From Candidatus Limiplasma pullicola (GTDB taxonomy: Bacteria > Bacillota > Clostridia > Christensenellales > Aristaeellaceae): a stretch of 64,000 nt of DNA. Each line of letters begins with the position of its first letter. Positions within the stretch are counted from its first letter, which is position 1. Position numbers and translations under genes: made by a program. The notes below the pieces were generated by a model. It saw nothing but the letters and a program-made list of their open reading frames with translations, did not search any database and was not told the origin of the DNA. Shown here one piece after another: positions 29,105 through 37,428 of the stretch. The DNA lies in contig DVIV01000044.1 in the NCBI GenBank assembly GCA_018710985.1, positions 62,001 to 126,000 on the forward strand, in the 5' to 3' direction.

Positions 29105-29123
29105 CCCTCCCTCAGACAACACA

Positions 29124-29149
29124 AGCCCGCGCGCACCTGCGCGCGGGCT
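29124..29149 (+). terminator. Terminator of gyrB-gyrA
   Basis: AGCCCGCGCGC (29124-29134) pairs perfectly with GCGCGCGGGCT (29139-29149), ACCT loop, then TTTTCCC. Confidence 0.88.
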
Positions 29150-29225
29150 TTTCCCATCTTCCCAAGGCGAACGTTCTGCGGTATAATCGGGAGAGGGGCT
29201 TTCCCGCTGCAAATGAGGTGTTTTG

Positions 29226-30857
29226 ATGAACAAGGCTTTGCCCCGGTGGGCGGTATGCGTCTTTTTTGCCGCCTTTCTGGCGCTGGGGCTTCTGACCGCC
29301 GGCGACTATGGTCCCGCCTGGGACGAGCAGACGGAAATCGACATCCTGCGCATGAACCTGTGGGAGTATGCCCGCGCGCTGGGGCTGGACGAAAGCCGCT
29401 TTGAGGCGCTGGCCGCCACGCAGGGGCCGCTCGCCATCGAAACGCTGCGGCCTATCTCGCAGAGCATCGAGCAGGACCACGGCACGGCCGCCTTCTATCC
29501 CTTTGCATGGGTGGCGCTGGACCTCTCCCTCACGGGCGCGCAGCGCAGCGCGCTGTGGCACATGGCCTGCTGGAGCTTGTTCACGCTGGGCGGGTTTGCG
29601 CTCTACGCCGCGCTGCGGCAGATGGGACTTTCACGGGGCTGGGCGCTGCTGGGACCGGTCTGCCTGCTCCTCTCGCCGCAGTTCTTTGCCCACGGGCATT
29701 TTAACAACAAGGACATCGCGCTGTTTTCGCTGGCGCTGTGCGCCCTGTGGCAGGCGCTGGCGCTGGCGCGAAGGCCGGGCTTTGCGCGCGGCTTGTGCTT
29801 CGCGCTCTTCGGCGCGCTGGCGGCCAACACGAAGGTGGCGGGGCTGGCGCTGTGGGGCCTGTGCGCGCTGTATGTGCTTGTCCGCCTGCTGATGGAACAC
29901 CGCATGATCCCGCGCGTCTGGGCCGTGGCCGGGGTGACGGTCCTTTCCTTCGCGGGTTTGTACGCGCTGCTTACGCCCGCGCTGTGGGCCGACCCGGCGG
30001 CGTTTTTCGGCTATCTCGTCTCCAATGCGATGGCTTTTCAGCGCTGGAACGGGTATGTGCTGTTTCGCGGCAGCGTGTTCGATACCACGTCGCAGCCTCT
30101 GCCCTGGTACTACCTGCCCTACATGATGCTGGCGACCACGTCGCTGTGGGTGCTTATGCTGTGCGCGGCAGGCACGGCACTGGCGTTGTGGACCGGCGTG
30201 CGCCGCCTGCGCGCGTGCGACGCGTCGGGCCTGGTTCCGCTGCTGACGGTCCTTTTATGGCTGCTTCCGCTGGCCTTTGCCGTGCTTACCCGCACGCGCG
30301 TATACAACGGCTGGCGCCACTTCTACTTCCTGTACGGACCGATGCTGGCGCTGGCCGTGCTGGGCGCGCGGGAACTGTGGACGCATATGCGCGGCGCAAG
30401 GCGGCGGGTCTTTGCCGCGCTACTGGGGCTGTGCATGGCCTTCACCGGCGTGGGGATTGCTGCGCAGCACCCCTGCCAGTACGCCTACTATCAGCCGCTG
30501 GTGCAGCTGCGCGGCACGGATTACAACGAGCTGGACTACTGGAACGTAAGCGCTCGGGACGCGCTTGTCCGCCTGGCCGGGATCTATGAAGGCGAGCTGG
30601 CCGTAGAACCCGCCGATCTGTGGAGCGAGTACGCCCTGCAGCGTGCGCTGGCCGCCCTTCCGGATGAGCTGGCGGGCCGCTTCGTCTGCCTGCCGGAGGG
30701 CGGCGGGGCGCGCTTTGTGCTCTCCAACCCCACCTATGCCTGTTTCAGCGGCTTTTCCCCGGAGGCGGACATGACCGAATGCGTCACCCTTTCCGCCTAC
30801 GGTCAGCCCATCATGACCCTCTACGAACGCACCGCAAAGGAGGCTGTCCAGCCATGA
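29226..30857 (+). CDS. Multipass GT-C-like (PMT/GT39-type) membrane protein, copy 1
   Basis: A 543-residue protein with about 10-12 membrane helices. After the first helix, the loop carries DYGPAWDEQTEI, whose acidic pair matches the catalytic-loop position of GT-C glycosyltransferases. Further conserved blocks are PISQSIEQDHG, HFNNKDIALF, NTKVAGLALWGL and NGWRHFYF. The C-terminal 120 residues after the last helix are probably extracytoplasmic. GAGGTG lies 5 nt before the ATG. It is followed with a 4-base overlap by a clear paralogue. Transfer of a lipid-linked sugar to a surface acceptor is the family's role; the specific reaction is unknown. Confidence 0.75.
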   Translation: MNKALPRWAVCVFFAAFLALGLLTAGDYGPAWDEQTEIDILRMNLWEYARALGLDESRFEALAATQGPLAIETLRPISQSIEQDHGTAAFYPFAWVALDLSLTGAQRSALWHMACWSLFTLGGFALYAALRQMGLSRGWALLGPVCLLLSPQFFAHGHFNNKDIALFSLALCALWQALALARRPGFARGLCFALFGALAANTKVAGLALWGLCALYVLVRLLMEHRMIPRVWAVAGVTVLSFAGLYALLTPALWADPAAFFGYLVSNAMAFQRWNGYVLFRGSVFDTTSQPLPWYYLPYMMLATTSLWVLMLCAAGTALALWTGVRRLRACDASGLVPLLTVLLWLLPLAFAVLTRTRVYNGWRHFYFLYGPMLALAVLGARELWTHMRGARRRVFAALLGLCMAFTGVGIAAQHPCQYAYYQPLVQLRGTDYNELDYWNVSARDALVRLAGIYEGELAVEPADLWSEYALQRALAALPDELAGRFVCLPEGGGARFVLSNPTYACFSGFSPEADMTECVTLSAYGQPIMTLYERTAKEAVQP

Positions 30858-32476
30858 CCCTTGAGCGCGTCAAATTCGCCTTTGTAGCGTTGTTCTTTGC
30901 CATCCTTGCCCTGGTGGGCCTATCCGCCGGCACGGACTACGGGCTGCCCTGTGACGAAACCACCGAACAGGTCATCCTGGAGGAGAACATGCTGGAATAC
31001 GCCCTGCGCCTCTTCGGGGAGGACAGCGCGCCCGCCCGGTGGTATCTGTCGCGGGGCGTCACGCCGATTTCGCAGAGCATCGAGCGGGACCATGGCCAGT
31101 GCGCCTACTATCTGGCCGCCGCGCTGCTGCCGCTTCGGGATGAGCAGCCTGACCGGGTCATGGTATGGTGGCACGCCTATACGTGGCTATGGTTCATGCT
31201 GGGCGTGGCCGCCGTGTATGGCTTCTGCCGCGAGGCAAAGCTGAGCCGTCCGGTTTCCTGCGGCGGCATGCTGCTGCTCTACCTGTGTCCGCGCTTTTTT
31301 GCCGAGGGGCACTACAACAGCAAGGACATGGTGCTCATGACGCTGTTTTTGTGTACACTGTGGCTTGGCCTGCGCTTTCTCAAGCAGCCGGGCTTCCTGC
31401 GCGGCGCGCTGTTTTCCCTGGCGGGCGCCATGGCCGCCAATACCAAGGTCGTGGGCTTCTTTGTATGGGGGCTGACGGGCCTGTGCGCGGTGGTGCTGGT
31501 GACGGCGCAGCGGCGCTGGAACCGCCGCACGGCGGGTATTGCCGCCGCAACCGTGGCGCTGTTCGCGGGATTTTACGCCCTGCTGACGCCCGCGCTATGG
31601 AGCGGCCCGCTGGAATACCTTCGCTATCTTCTGGCCAACGCCTCCGGCTTCACGCGCTGGCCGGGGGTGGTGCTGTTCCGAGGCATGCGCTTTGAGCACG
31701 CGGTCAACCCCCTGCCGCGCTACTACCTGGTATGGATGATGCTGGTCACGCTGCCTCTGTACGTAACGCCGCTGGCGGCGGTGGGGCAGCTCAGCGTGCT
31801 CCGGCGCGTGTGGCAGCAGCGCGCCGCCGCCCTGCGCGATCCCGTCACCTTGGCCCTGGCCGCCGCCAGCCTGTGCTGGTTTGTGCCGCTCCTGTTCGCG
31901 GTGCTGACCCGCCCGCTGGTATACAACGGCTGGCGGCATTTCTACTTCGTGTACGCGGGCGTGGTGCTGCTGGGTGCGCGCGGGCTGTCGGCGTGCATCG
32001 GCTTTCTGCGCAGGCATACGGGCGAATATGGCATGCACCGCGTCTTTGCGGCGGGCCTGTGCCTGTTCTTCGCGTGGACGGCTTCGGATATCGCCAAGAA
32101 CCATCCCTATCAGTACGCCTACTACAACCGGCTGGGCCACAAGAACGCGGAAACGCAGATGGAGCTGGACTACTGGGTGGTCAGCACCCGCAACGCGATG
32201 CAGCGGCTGCTGAAGGAGCCCCGCGACGAATCGCTTCCCCTGCAGATTGGCGCGCGGGACGACATGAGCCAGCTCGGACTGGATCGCTCCTACGCCACGC
32301 TCTCCGCCGGGGAGCGGGAGGCGCTGGAGGTGAGCGCCGACCCGGACGCACCCTACCTGTTTTCCAACACGACCTATGCCGTCATCTACGAGGTGGACCC
32401 GCCGGAGGGCTACCACGTGCTCTTCACGCTGGACAGCTACAGCATTCCCATCTGCACCGTCTACGAGCGCGACTGA
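30854..32476 (+). CDS. Multipass GT-C-like (PMT/GT39-type) membrane protein, copy 2
   Basis: A 540-residue paralogue of the preceding gene, with matching blocks in the same order: DYGLPCDETTEQ, PISQSIERDHG, HYNSKDMVLM, NTKVVGFFVWGL, NGWRHFYFVY and YQYAYYNRLGH. Where copy 1 has WDE, this copy has CDE. The ATG overlaps the stop of copy 1 (ATGA), so the two are translationally coupled and may form a heteromer or act on two positions of one product. The start is set by that overlap; an upstream in-frame ATG lies deep inside copy 1. No terminator is visible before the convergent ATPase gene. Confidence 0.75.
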   Translation: MTLERVKFAFVALFFAILALVGLSAGTDYGLPCDETTEQVILEENMLEYALRLFGEDSAPARWYLSRGVTPISQSIERDHGQCAYYLAAALLPLRDEQPDRVMVWWHAYTWLWFMLGVAAVYGFCREAKLSRPVSCGGMLLLYLCPRFFAEGHYNSKDMVLMTLFLCTLWLGLRFLKQPGFLRGALFSLAGAMAANTKVVGFFVWGLTGLCAVVLVTAQRRWNRRTAGIAAATVALFAGFYALLTPALWSGPLEYLRYLLANASGFTRWPGVVLFRGMRFEHAVNPLPRYYLVWMMLVTLPLYVTPLAAVGQLSVLRRVWQQRAAALRDPVTLALAAASLCWFVPLLFAVLTRPLVYNGWRHFYFVYAGVVLLGARGLSACIGFLRRHTGEYGMHRVFAAGLCLFFAWTASDIAKNHPYQYAYYNRLGHKNAETQMELDYWVVSTRNAMQRLLKEPRDESLPLQIGARDDMSQLGLDRSYATLSAGEREALEVSADPDAPYLFSNTTYAVIYEVDPPEGYHVLFTLDSYSIPICTVYERD

Positions 32477-32482
32477 CCGCTC

Positions 32483-33520
32483 CTAGGCCAGTTCCAGCTC
32501 CGCGAGAATGCGGTCCAGCACCGTCCGCCATTTCAAAAAGTCCATATGGCCCACGTAATGGCTCTCCAGCTCGTCATGCAGCTTCTTGGCAGCGGAGAGC
32601 TGTTCCGTGGCGCGCTGGATCAGCAGCTCATAGGCGTTGCGGTCAAAGCTCTGCTCCTTTTCCGCGCCCGCCTCCATATCGAACAGTCCCTCCGCATCCA
32701 GCCATTCGCCCGGGTCCGAAGGTCCCCGGCGACCCGAGAGGAGACCGATGCCATGCGCTGGGATGACGACATGGCTGATCCGTCCGGGGCAGAGCGGGTC
32801 CATCAGCGCTATCACATGCAGCCCGCGCGCGGCAGCCTGCCGCGCCGCCTCCGTCATGAGGGCATCCGCATCCAGCCCAAAGGGACAGTCCACCGTCAAC
32901 CGCCGCTTCAGCTCCATACGGGGCACCAGGTCCACGTATCCCCTGGGCGTATAGGCCGCGCCGAACAGCCTGCGCAGGCTCCCTGCGCCGCCTCTGAGCG
33001 GCAGGCTGTCCGCCCATTCCGCAGCCAGCTCGCATGCCCTGCGCCGGTCCTCCCGGCCCGGACAGGCGGCCTCCCAGACCTTCCTGGCGCCGCCCAGGTA
33101 ACAGTGGCAGCGCCGGAAACGCCCGGAGATGGCCGCCTGCAGGCGCAGGATCTCGTCCGTATGGGAACGGAGCGCGGCTTCATCCAGAAAATCCCCCAGG
33201 CTGACAAGGGTATCCCGAGCCCCCGGAGCCACGGGGTCGTAGACATGCGGCGCGGTGCCGTCCATCAGCGCCGCGCCCTTCTGTGGCAGGCATACGGCGT
33301 CCAGGCTGTCCGGGTCGGACGAGCAGTGGAAGTACTCCACCTCCAGCCCCACCTTCTCCGCCGCCTCGCCCACGCGGCGCATCAGCGTGCTCTTGCCCAC
33401 GCCCGGCCCGCCCTTGAGGTAGAACATGCGCCGACGCGCGGGTGCGGGTAAGATGTCCTCGAAATGGCTGCAAAAGCCCTCGGCCGTGTTACCGCCGGGA
33501 AAATAGTGAATGGCTTGCAT
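32483..33520 (-). CDS. Duplicated P-loop ATPase (PRK06851-like)
   Basis: A 345-residue protein. The first half has a perfect Walker A, LKGGPGVGKSTLMRRVG, near residue 36, followed by a conserved EYFHCSSDPDSLDAV stretch. The second half repeats the layout (ELKRRLTVDCPFGLDADALM, then GLHVIALMDPLCPGRISHVV), but its Walker A position reads CPFGLDADALM, without the Gly-Lys-Ser/Thr. So one site is intact and the other apparently decayed. AGGAGG lies 6 nt before this ATG. The family is a conserved Firmicutes hypothetical ATPase of unknown role. It converges on the GT-C pair, with only 6 nt between stops. Confidence 0.8.
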   Translation of the reverse strand: MQAIHYFPGGNTAEGFCSHFEDILPAPARRRMFYLKGGPGVGKSTLMRRVGEAAEKVGLEVEYFHCSSDPDSLDAVCLPQKGAALMDGTAPHVYDPVAPGARDTLVSLGDFLDEAALRSHTDEILRLQAAISGRFRRCHCYLGGARKVWEAACPGREDRRRACELAAEWADSLPLRGGAGSLRRLFGAAYTPRGYVDLVPRMELKRRLTVDCPFGLDADALMTEAARQAAARGLHVIALMDPLCPGRISHVVIPAHGIGLLSGRRGPSDPGEWLDAEGLFDMEAGAEKEQSFDRNAYELLIQRATEQLSAAKKLHDELESHYVGHMDFLKWRTVLDRILAELELA

Positions 33521-33580
33521 GGGACGCCTCCTTATCAAAGTGCTTTCGGAATCAGCATATGCAGACGGAGCGCAACAAAA

Positions 33581-33615
33581 AACCGCCCCCCGCGGCAAGG
33601 CCGCAGGGAGCGGTT
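33581..33615 (-). terminator. Terminator of the modular wall protein gene
   Basis: AACCGC (33581-33586) and GCGGTT (33610-33615) close a longer GC-rich imperfect stem; on the minus strand a T run (complement of 33577-33582) follows, 12 nt past the stop. Confidence 0.78.
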
Positions 33616-33626
33616 CGTTTTCCGGA

Positions 33627-36017
33627 TTACTTGACCAGCGTGGGCCAGAGCTTCTTGGCGTAATCGTACGCCGTATTGATGGCCGCCTGGTGCTTGGAAT
33701 CGGGCGAGGTGCCGCCGTGCGTGGTGCTGCCTACGAAGTGCACGCACATCATGCCGTAGTAGTTGTTGACGGCGTAGAAGTACTGCCCGTTGGAGAAGCG
33801 GGACTGCGAGAAGCTGTCCGTGCCGTTGAAGCCGTGCGGGAAGCCATAGATGCTGACCGGGTACACGGTGCCGTTGACGTTGAGCAGCGCCGCGCGGCGG
33901 TCCCAGGCGCTTCCGATGTTGGTGGCCCCGCCGAACTTGTTTTTGAAGTCCGGCCAGGTGTAGTTCACCACGTCGCTGTCGCCGTCGGCCTTGATCTGGG
34001 CCAGCTGGCTGCTGTTGGGATGGTTGCTGTTGTAGGGGAAGCCGACGATATCGCACATCACCTTGGTGTCGGCCGCGGTGGCGGGCACGCAGTCCGCATG
34101 CCTGGAGCCGGACCAGCGGTAGATGCGGAACACCTTGCCGGTGGCCACGTCCATCACGGTGGCGTAGCTGCCCTTGGGGAAGAGGTCGATGCCGGCGTTA
34201 TCCCAATCCCAGCTGGCCTTGACCACCTTGTTGACCGTGCCGAAGTCCGTCACGGTGATGGAGCCGCCGCCGCTGGAACCGCTGTCGCCGGACCCGCCCG
34301 AGCTGCCGCTGCCCAGCACCTGTGCCGTCAGCACGGACCAGGTTTCGGTGCCGCAGTCGCCATCCACGCTGATTTTGGCCTTGCGCTGGTAGTTGCGCAC
34401 CGCGCTTTCCGTGCCGGAACCATAGGTGCCGTCCAGATTGCCGGTGTAGTACCCCAAAGAGCTGAGGGCCACCTGCAGCGCATAGACGCGCACATCACCC
34501 ACGAGTCCCAGCTCGCGCTTGAGCGAGGAACCCAGCGGATTGGCCCAGAGGGTCTTAACATAGGCGGCCAGCTGGTCGCTGGTGAGAATGCCGCTCTTTA
34601 CGTCGCTGTAAACGGCGTTGTAGCGCTGGTTGTTGTAGTAGAGGGTGCAGTATTCGACGCCGCCCACATTATAGGTGGTGGTGTTGACCATCTGCAGCAC
34701 CGTGCCCGCCGCCACCGTGACGCCGCCGGAAGAGGGCATGGTCTCGGTGGTGAACAGCAACGTATTGGACGGCAGGCGCACAAACGTCTTGTCCGAGCTG
34801 GGCACCACGCCGGAGCTGCCGCCCGACCCGCTGCCGGAGCCGCCGCCGATGCTGGCGGACGCGCAGTCCCCGCGGACGAAGCCCACCAGACCGCTGGAGG
34901 TGCGGATGTTATACCACGTATAGCCGCCTGCCGACGTGGGCTGGGCCAGCAGGTCCACCACGGTGCCCTTGGCCAGCACGGTACCGGTCTTGTTGCCGTC
35001 GGCGGCATCGCGGACGCGGGTACCGGGCATGGTGATGGTCACCGTGCCGATGGCGGGGCTGGAGGCGTTGCCGGCCGCGCTGACGAAGGTTCCCATCAGC
35101 CAGCCGGTCAGGCTGTTATAGCGCACCTTGAACCAGGTGACGCCGCTTCTGACATAGGTTTCGGTATAGCTGAGGTTGACACCCTTGGGCACCACCGCCA
35201 GCCTGACCGAAGAGGTGGAAGCGCTCTTGCGCAGGTTGACGCTGGCCGTGGTCTTCAGCGTGCCGCTGGAGGGCGCCGTGCTCCCCGTGGTGGTGGAGCT
35301 GCCGCTGCTGGAGCCGGACGAGCCGCTGCTGGAGCTGCCGCCGCTTGTGGAGCCGCCCGTGCCCGGCACCGCGCTGCCCGAGGCGAGCGCGAAGAGCACC
35401 GGCTGGCTCAGGGGACCCGCGGAGCCGTCCGGGTCCAGGCCGTTCTTGCGCTGGAATTCCTTCATGGCCGCATTGGTCTTTTCGCCATAGTCGCCGTCGA
35501 TCGCGCCGGTGTAATAGCCCAGCCGGCTCAGCGCCAGCTGCACCGCATGCACGCGGATATCGCCCACCAGGCCGTCCCGCTCGCGCAGCGTGCTGTAGGT
35601 GGTCTGCTTCCAGAGGGTGCCGGTGATGTAGGTTTCCGTCTCGGCAGCGGTCATGATATCGTTCTGGATATCGGTACGCAGCACGTTGTAGCGCGTGTTG
35701 AGGTAATACAGGCTATAATACTGCAGCCCGTCGGAAGCGGTATAGTAATTCTCCGAATACAGCTGGAATACCGTACCCGCCGGCAGCGTCAGGGACACGC
35801 CGTTTCCATAGATGTCGCCCTGGAAAATCAGCACAGCCCGCGACAGCTTCACATACGTGGGCGAGGTGCTGCGCGACAGGCTGGAGGGGCTGGAGCCTAC
35901 GGAGGAGGCCCATGCCGTGGGAAGCGCAGAAACAAGCAGACACACTGCCAATACAAGCGCCAGCAACGGGCGTGGCGCCGCGGCGGATGTCCTTACTGTT
36001 TGATGGTCGTTCCTCAT
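33627..36017 (-). CDS. Large modular secreted wall protein: duplicated unit with PG-binding domains, two SH3 domains, conserved C-terminal domain
   Basis: A 796-residue exported protein (signal peptide to about residue 38, cleavage near AWA). Unit A (about 50-205) and unit B (about 408-560) are duplicates: each has a beta-rich stretch (VLIFQGDIYGNG / TLLFTTETMPSSG, then YYSLYYLNTRYN / YCTLYYNNQRYN) followed by a PG_binding_1 domain (LALSRLGYYTGAIDGDYG / VALSSLGYYTGNLDGTYG). Between them are a Gly/Ser/Thr linker and two SH3-like domains (about 253-318 and 325-392). A second Gly/Ser linker leads to a C-terminal domain (about 590-796) with RWSGSRHADC, WDRRAALLNVNG, GFPHG and HFVGSTTHGG. That domain recurs in Clostridia by memory but has no named function; its His residues could be catalytic or metal-binding. 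Confidence 0.85.
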   Translation of the reverse strand: MRNDHQTVRTSAAAPRPLLALVLAVCLLVSALPTAWASSVGSSPSSLSRSTSPTYVKLSRAVLIFQGDIYGNGVSLTLPAGTVFQLYSENYYTASDGLQYYSLYYLNTRYNVLRTDIQNDIMTAAETETYITGTLWKQTTYSTLRERDGLVGDIRVHAVQLALSRLGYYTGAIDGDYGEKTNAAMKEFQRKNGLDPDGSAGPLSQPVLFALASGSAVPGTGGSTSGGSSSSGSSGSSSGSSTTTGSTAPSSGTLKTTASVNLRKSASTSSVRLAVVPKGVNLSYTETYVRSGVTWFKVRYNSLTGWLMGTFVSAAGNASSPAIGTVTITMPGTRVRDAADGNKTGTVLAKGTVVDLLAQPTSAGGYTWYNIRTSSGLVGFVRGDCASASIGGGSGSGSGGSSGVVPSSDKTFVRLPSNTLLFTTETMPSSGGVTVAAGTVLQMVNTTTYNVGGVEYCTLYYNNQRYNAVYSDVKSGILTSDQLAAYVKTLWANPLGSSLKRELGLVGDVRVYALQVALSSLGYYTGNLDGTYGSGTESAVRNYQRKAKISVDGDCGTETWSVLTAQVLGSGSSGGSGDSGSSGGGSITVTDFGTVNKVVKASWDWDNAGIDLFPKGSYATVMDVATGKVFRIYRWSGSRHADCVPATAADTKVMCDIVGFPYNSNHPNSSQLAQIKADGDSDVVNYTWPDFKNKFGGATNIGSAWDRRAALLNVNGTVYPVSIYGFPHGFNGTDSFSQSRFSNGQYFYAVNNYYGMMCVHFVGSTTHGGTSPDSKHQAAINTAYDYAKKLWPTLVK

Positions 36018-36100
36018 GGTGAAACCTCCGTGTTCCTTACGGCCTTGGCCGGTTCATTCCTGCCTTCATCCAAACGGATGTAGCCCCTTGTATCATGCTT

Positions 36101-36129
36101 ATAATATTACAATTTTATTACGCTGTCAA
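36101..36129 (-). promoter_or_regulatory. Promoter of the modular wall protein gene
   Basis: TTGACA (complement of 36124-36129), 17-nt spacer, TATTAT (complement of 36101-36106), in an AT-rich stretch unlike the surrounding DNA. Confidence 0.78.
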
Positions 36130-36191
36130 CGCTTTTTTCTTACTTTTTATCACTCATTTTTTAACGGCGTAACGTTTCTGTGCCATTTGCT

Positions 36192-37241
36192 TTACATGCC
36201 GTCGAAAATCCGGTCGATATCGTGCAAAAGCGCGTCCACGTCGGCGCGGTCCGTGGTCACGTTGGTGCAGAAACGCACGGCCTGATGCGTGTCATCCACC
36301 CGCTCCCAGAAGGAGAACGCGTACCCCGCGGACAGGCGCCGCGCCGCCTCATCGGGCAGAATGGGGAAAATCTGGTTGGCAGCGGTATCGCACAGCAGGG
36401 GGCAGCCATGGCGCACAAAGGCCCGCTTGAGCTCCTGAGCCATATCGTTGGCCCGCGCAGCCAGGCGGGTATAATCGCCGTTTTCCAGCATCGCCTCAAA
36501 CTGCACGCCCAGCAGGCGTCCCTTGGCCAGCATGCCGCCGCGCTGCTTGATGTGATAGCGGAAGCAATCGTTGATGCCCTCGTCGGTCAGGACGATGGCT
36601 TCGCCGAAAAGCAGGCCTACCTTGGTGCCGCCGATGGTGAAGGCGTCGCACACCTGCGCCAGGAAGGGCAGGTCCACATCCGGCTGGGCGGCCAGCCCGT
36701 AGCCCAGGCGCGCGCCGTCCAGGAACAGGCGGATGCCCAGCGCGCGGCAGGTGTCCGAAAGGTCCTGCAGCTCCTGCCGGGTATAAAGGGTGCCCAGCTC
36801 CGTGGGATGGCTGATGTAGACCAGCGCGGGGCGCACCAGATGCTCGAACGAGGCGTCGGCGCGCTGGGCCTCCACCGCGGCGCGCACCTGCGCGGCGGTG
36901 ATTTTGCCCTCGCGGCCCGGCAGCGGCAGCACCTTGTGCCCCGTGGCCTCCACGGCGCCGGTCTCGTGCACGTTGATATGGCCCGTATCCGCGCACAGCA
37001 CGCCCTCAAACGGCCGAAGCGCCGCGGCGATCACCGTCAGGTTGGCCTGCGTGCCGCCCGTAACAAAATGGACCGCCGCATCCGCCCGACGGCACTGCTC
37101 GCGGATCAGTGCACGCGCCCGCTCGCAATGCGGGTCCTCGCCGTAGCCGGAGGTCTGCTCCCCGTTGGTCCTGACCAAAGCGTCCAGCACGGGCCGCGCC
37201 GCGCCGCAGGCGTAATCGCATTCAAAATGCAGCATATCCAT
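36192..37241 (-). CDS. Low-specificity L-threonine aldolase-like PLP enzyme
   Basis: A 349-residue fold-type I PLP enzyme of the beta-eliminating lyase family. Visible are SGYGEDPHCERAR, VTGGTQANLTVI, DTGHINVHETGA, ISHPTELGTLY, LFLDGARLGYGL (PLP-ring Asp) and FTIGGTKVGLLFGEA with the Schiff-base Lys. Threonine aldolases cleave L-threonine or allo-threonine to glycine and acetaldehyde. GAAAGG lies 6 nt before the ATG. It is divergent from the P-type ATPase and has its own promoter. Exact amino-acid specificity cannot be read. Confidence 0.88.
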   Translation of the reverse strand: MDMLHFECDYACGAARPVLDALVRTNGEQTSGYGEDPHCERARALIREQCRRADAAVHFVTGGTQANLTVIAAALRPFEGVLCADTGHINVHETGAVEATGHKVLPLPGREGKITAAQVRAAVEAQRADASFEHLVRPALVYISHPTELGTLYTRQELQDLSDTCRALGIRLFLDGARLGYGLAAQPDVDLPFLAQVCDAFTIGGTKVGLLFGEAIVLTDEGINDCFRYHIKQRGGMLAKGRLLGVQFEAMLENGDYTRLAARANDMAQELKRAFVRHGCPLLCDTAANQIFPILPDEAARRLSAGYAFSFWERVDDTHQAVRFCTNVTTDRADVDALLHDIDRIFDGM

Positions 37242-37283
37242 CCACAGCCTTTCTTACCAGTGTTCGGATTGATCGCACCAAAT

Positions 37284-37312
37284 ATCGTACACATCCGGCG
37301 CATGGGTGTCAA
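37284..37312 (-). promoter_or_regulatory. Promoter of the threonine-aldolase-like gene
   Basis: TTGACA (complement of 37307-37312), 17-nt spacer, TACGAT (complement of 37284-37289). Confidence 0.68.
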
Positions 37313-37335
37313 GGCTTTCCTGACAGGCTTGGCCA

Positions 37336-37344
37336 TGGTATAAT
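37336..37344 (+). promoter_or_regulatory. Extended -10 promoter of the P-type ATPase gene
   Basis: TGGTATAAT, an exact TGnTATAAT, about 85 nt upstream of the ATG; the -35 is weak (TTTCCT at 37316-37321). Confidence 0.62.
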
Positions 37345-37428
37345 AGAAGCCGGCCGTCCGCTCCGCTCTTTTGGGCCGGACGGGCTACATCGACGGCCGC
37401 GCTGCGCGCGCGGCGAGGGAGTTGTCGC

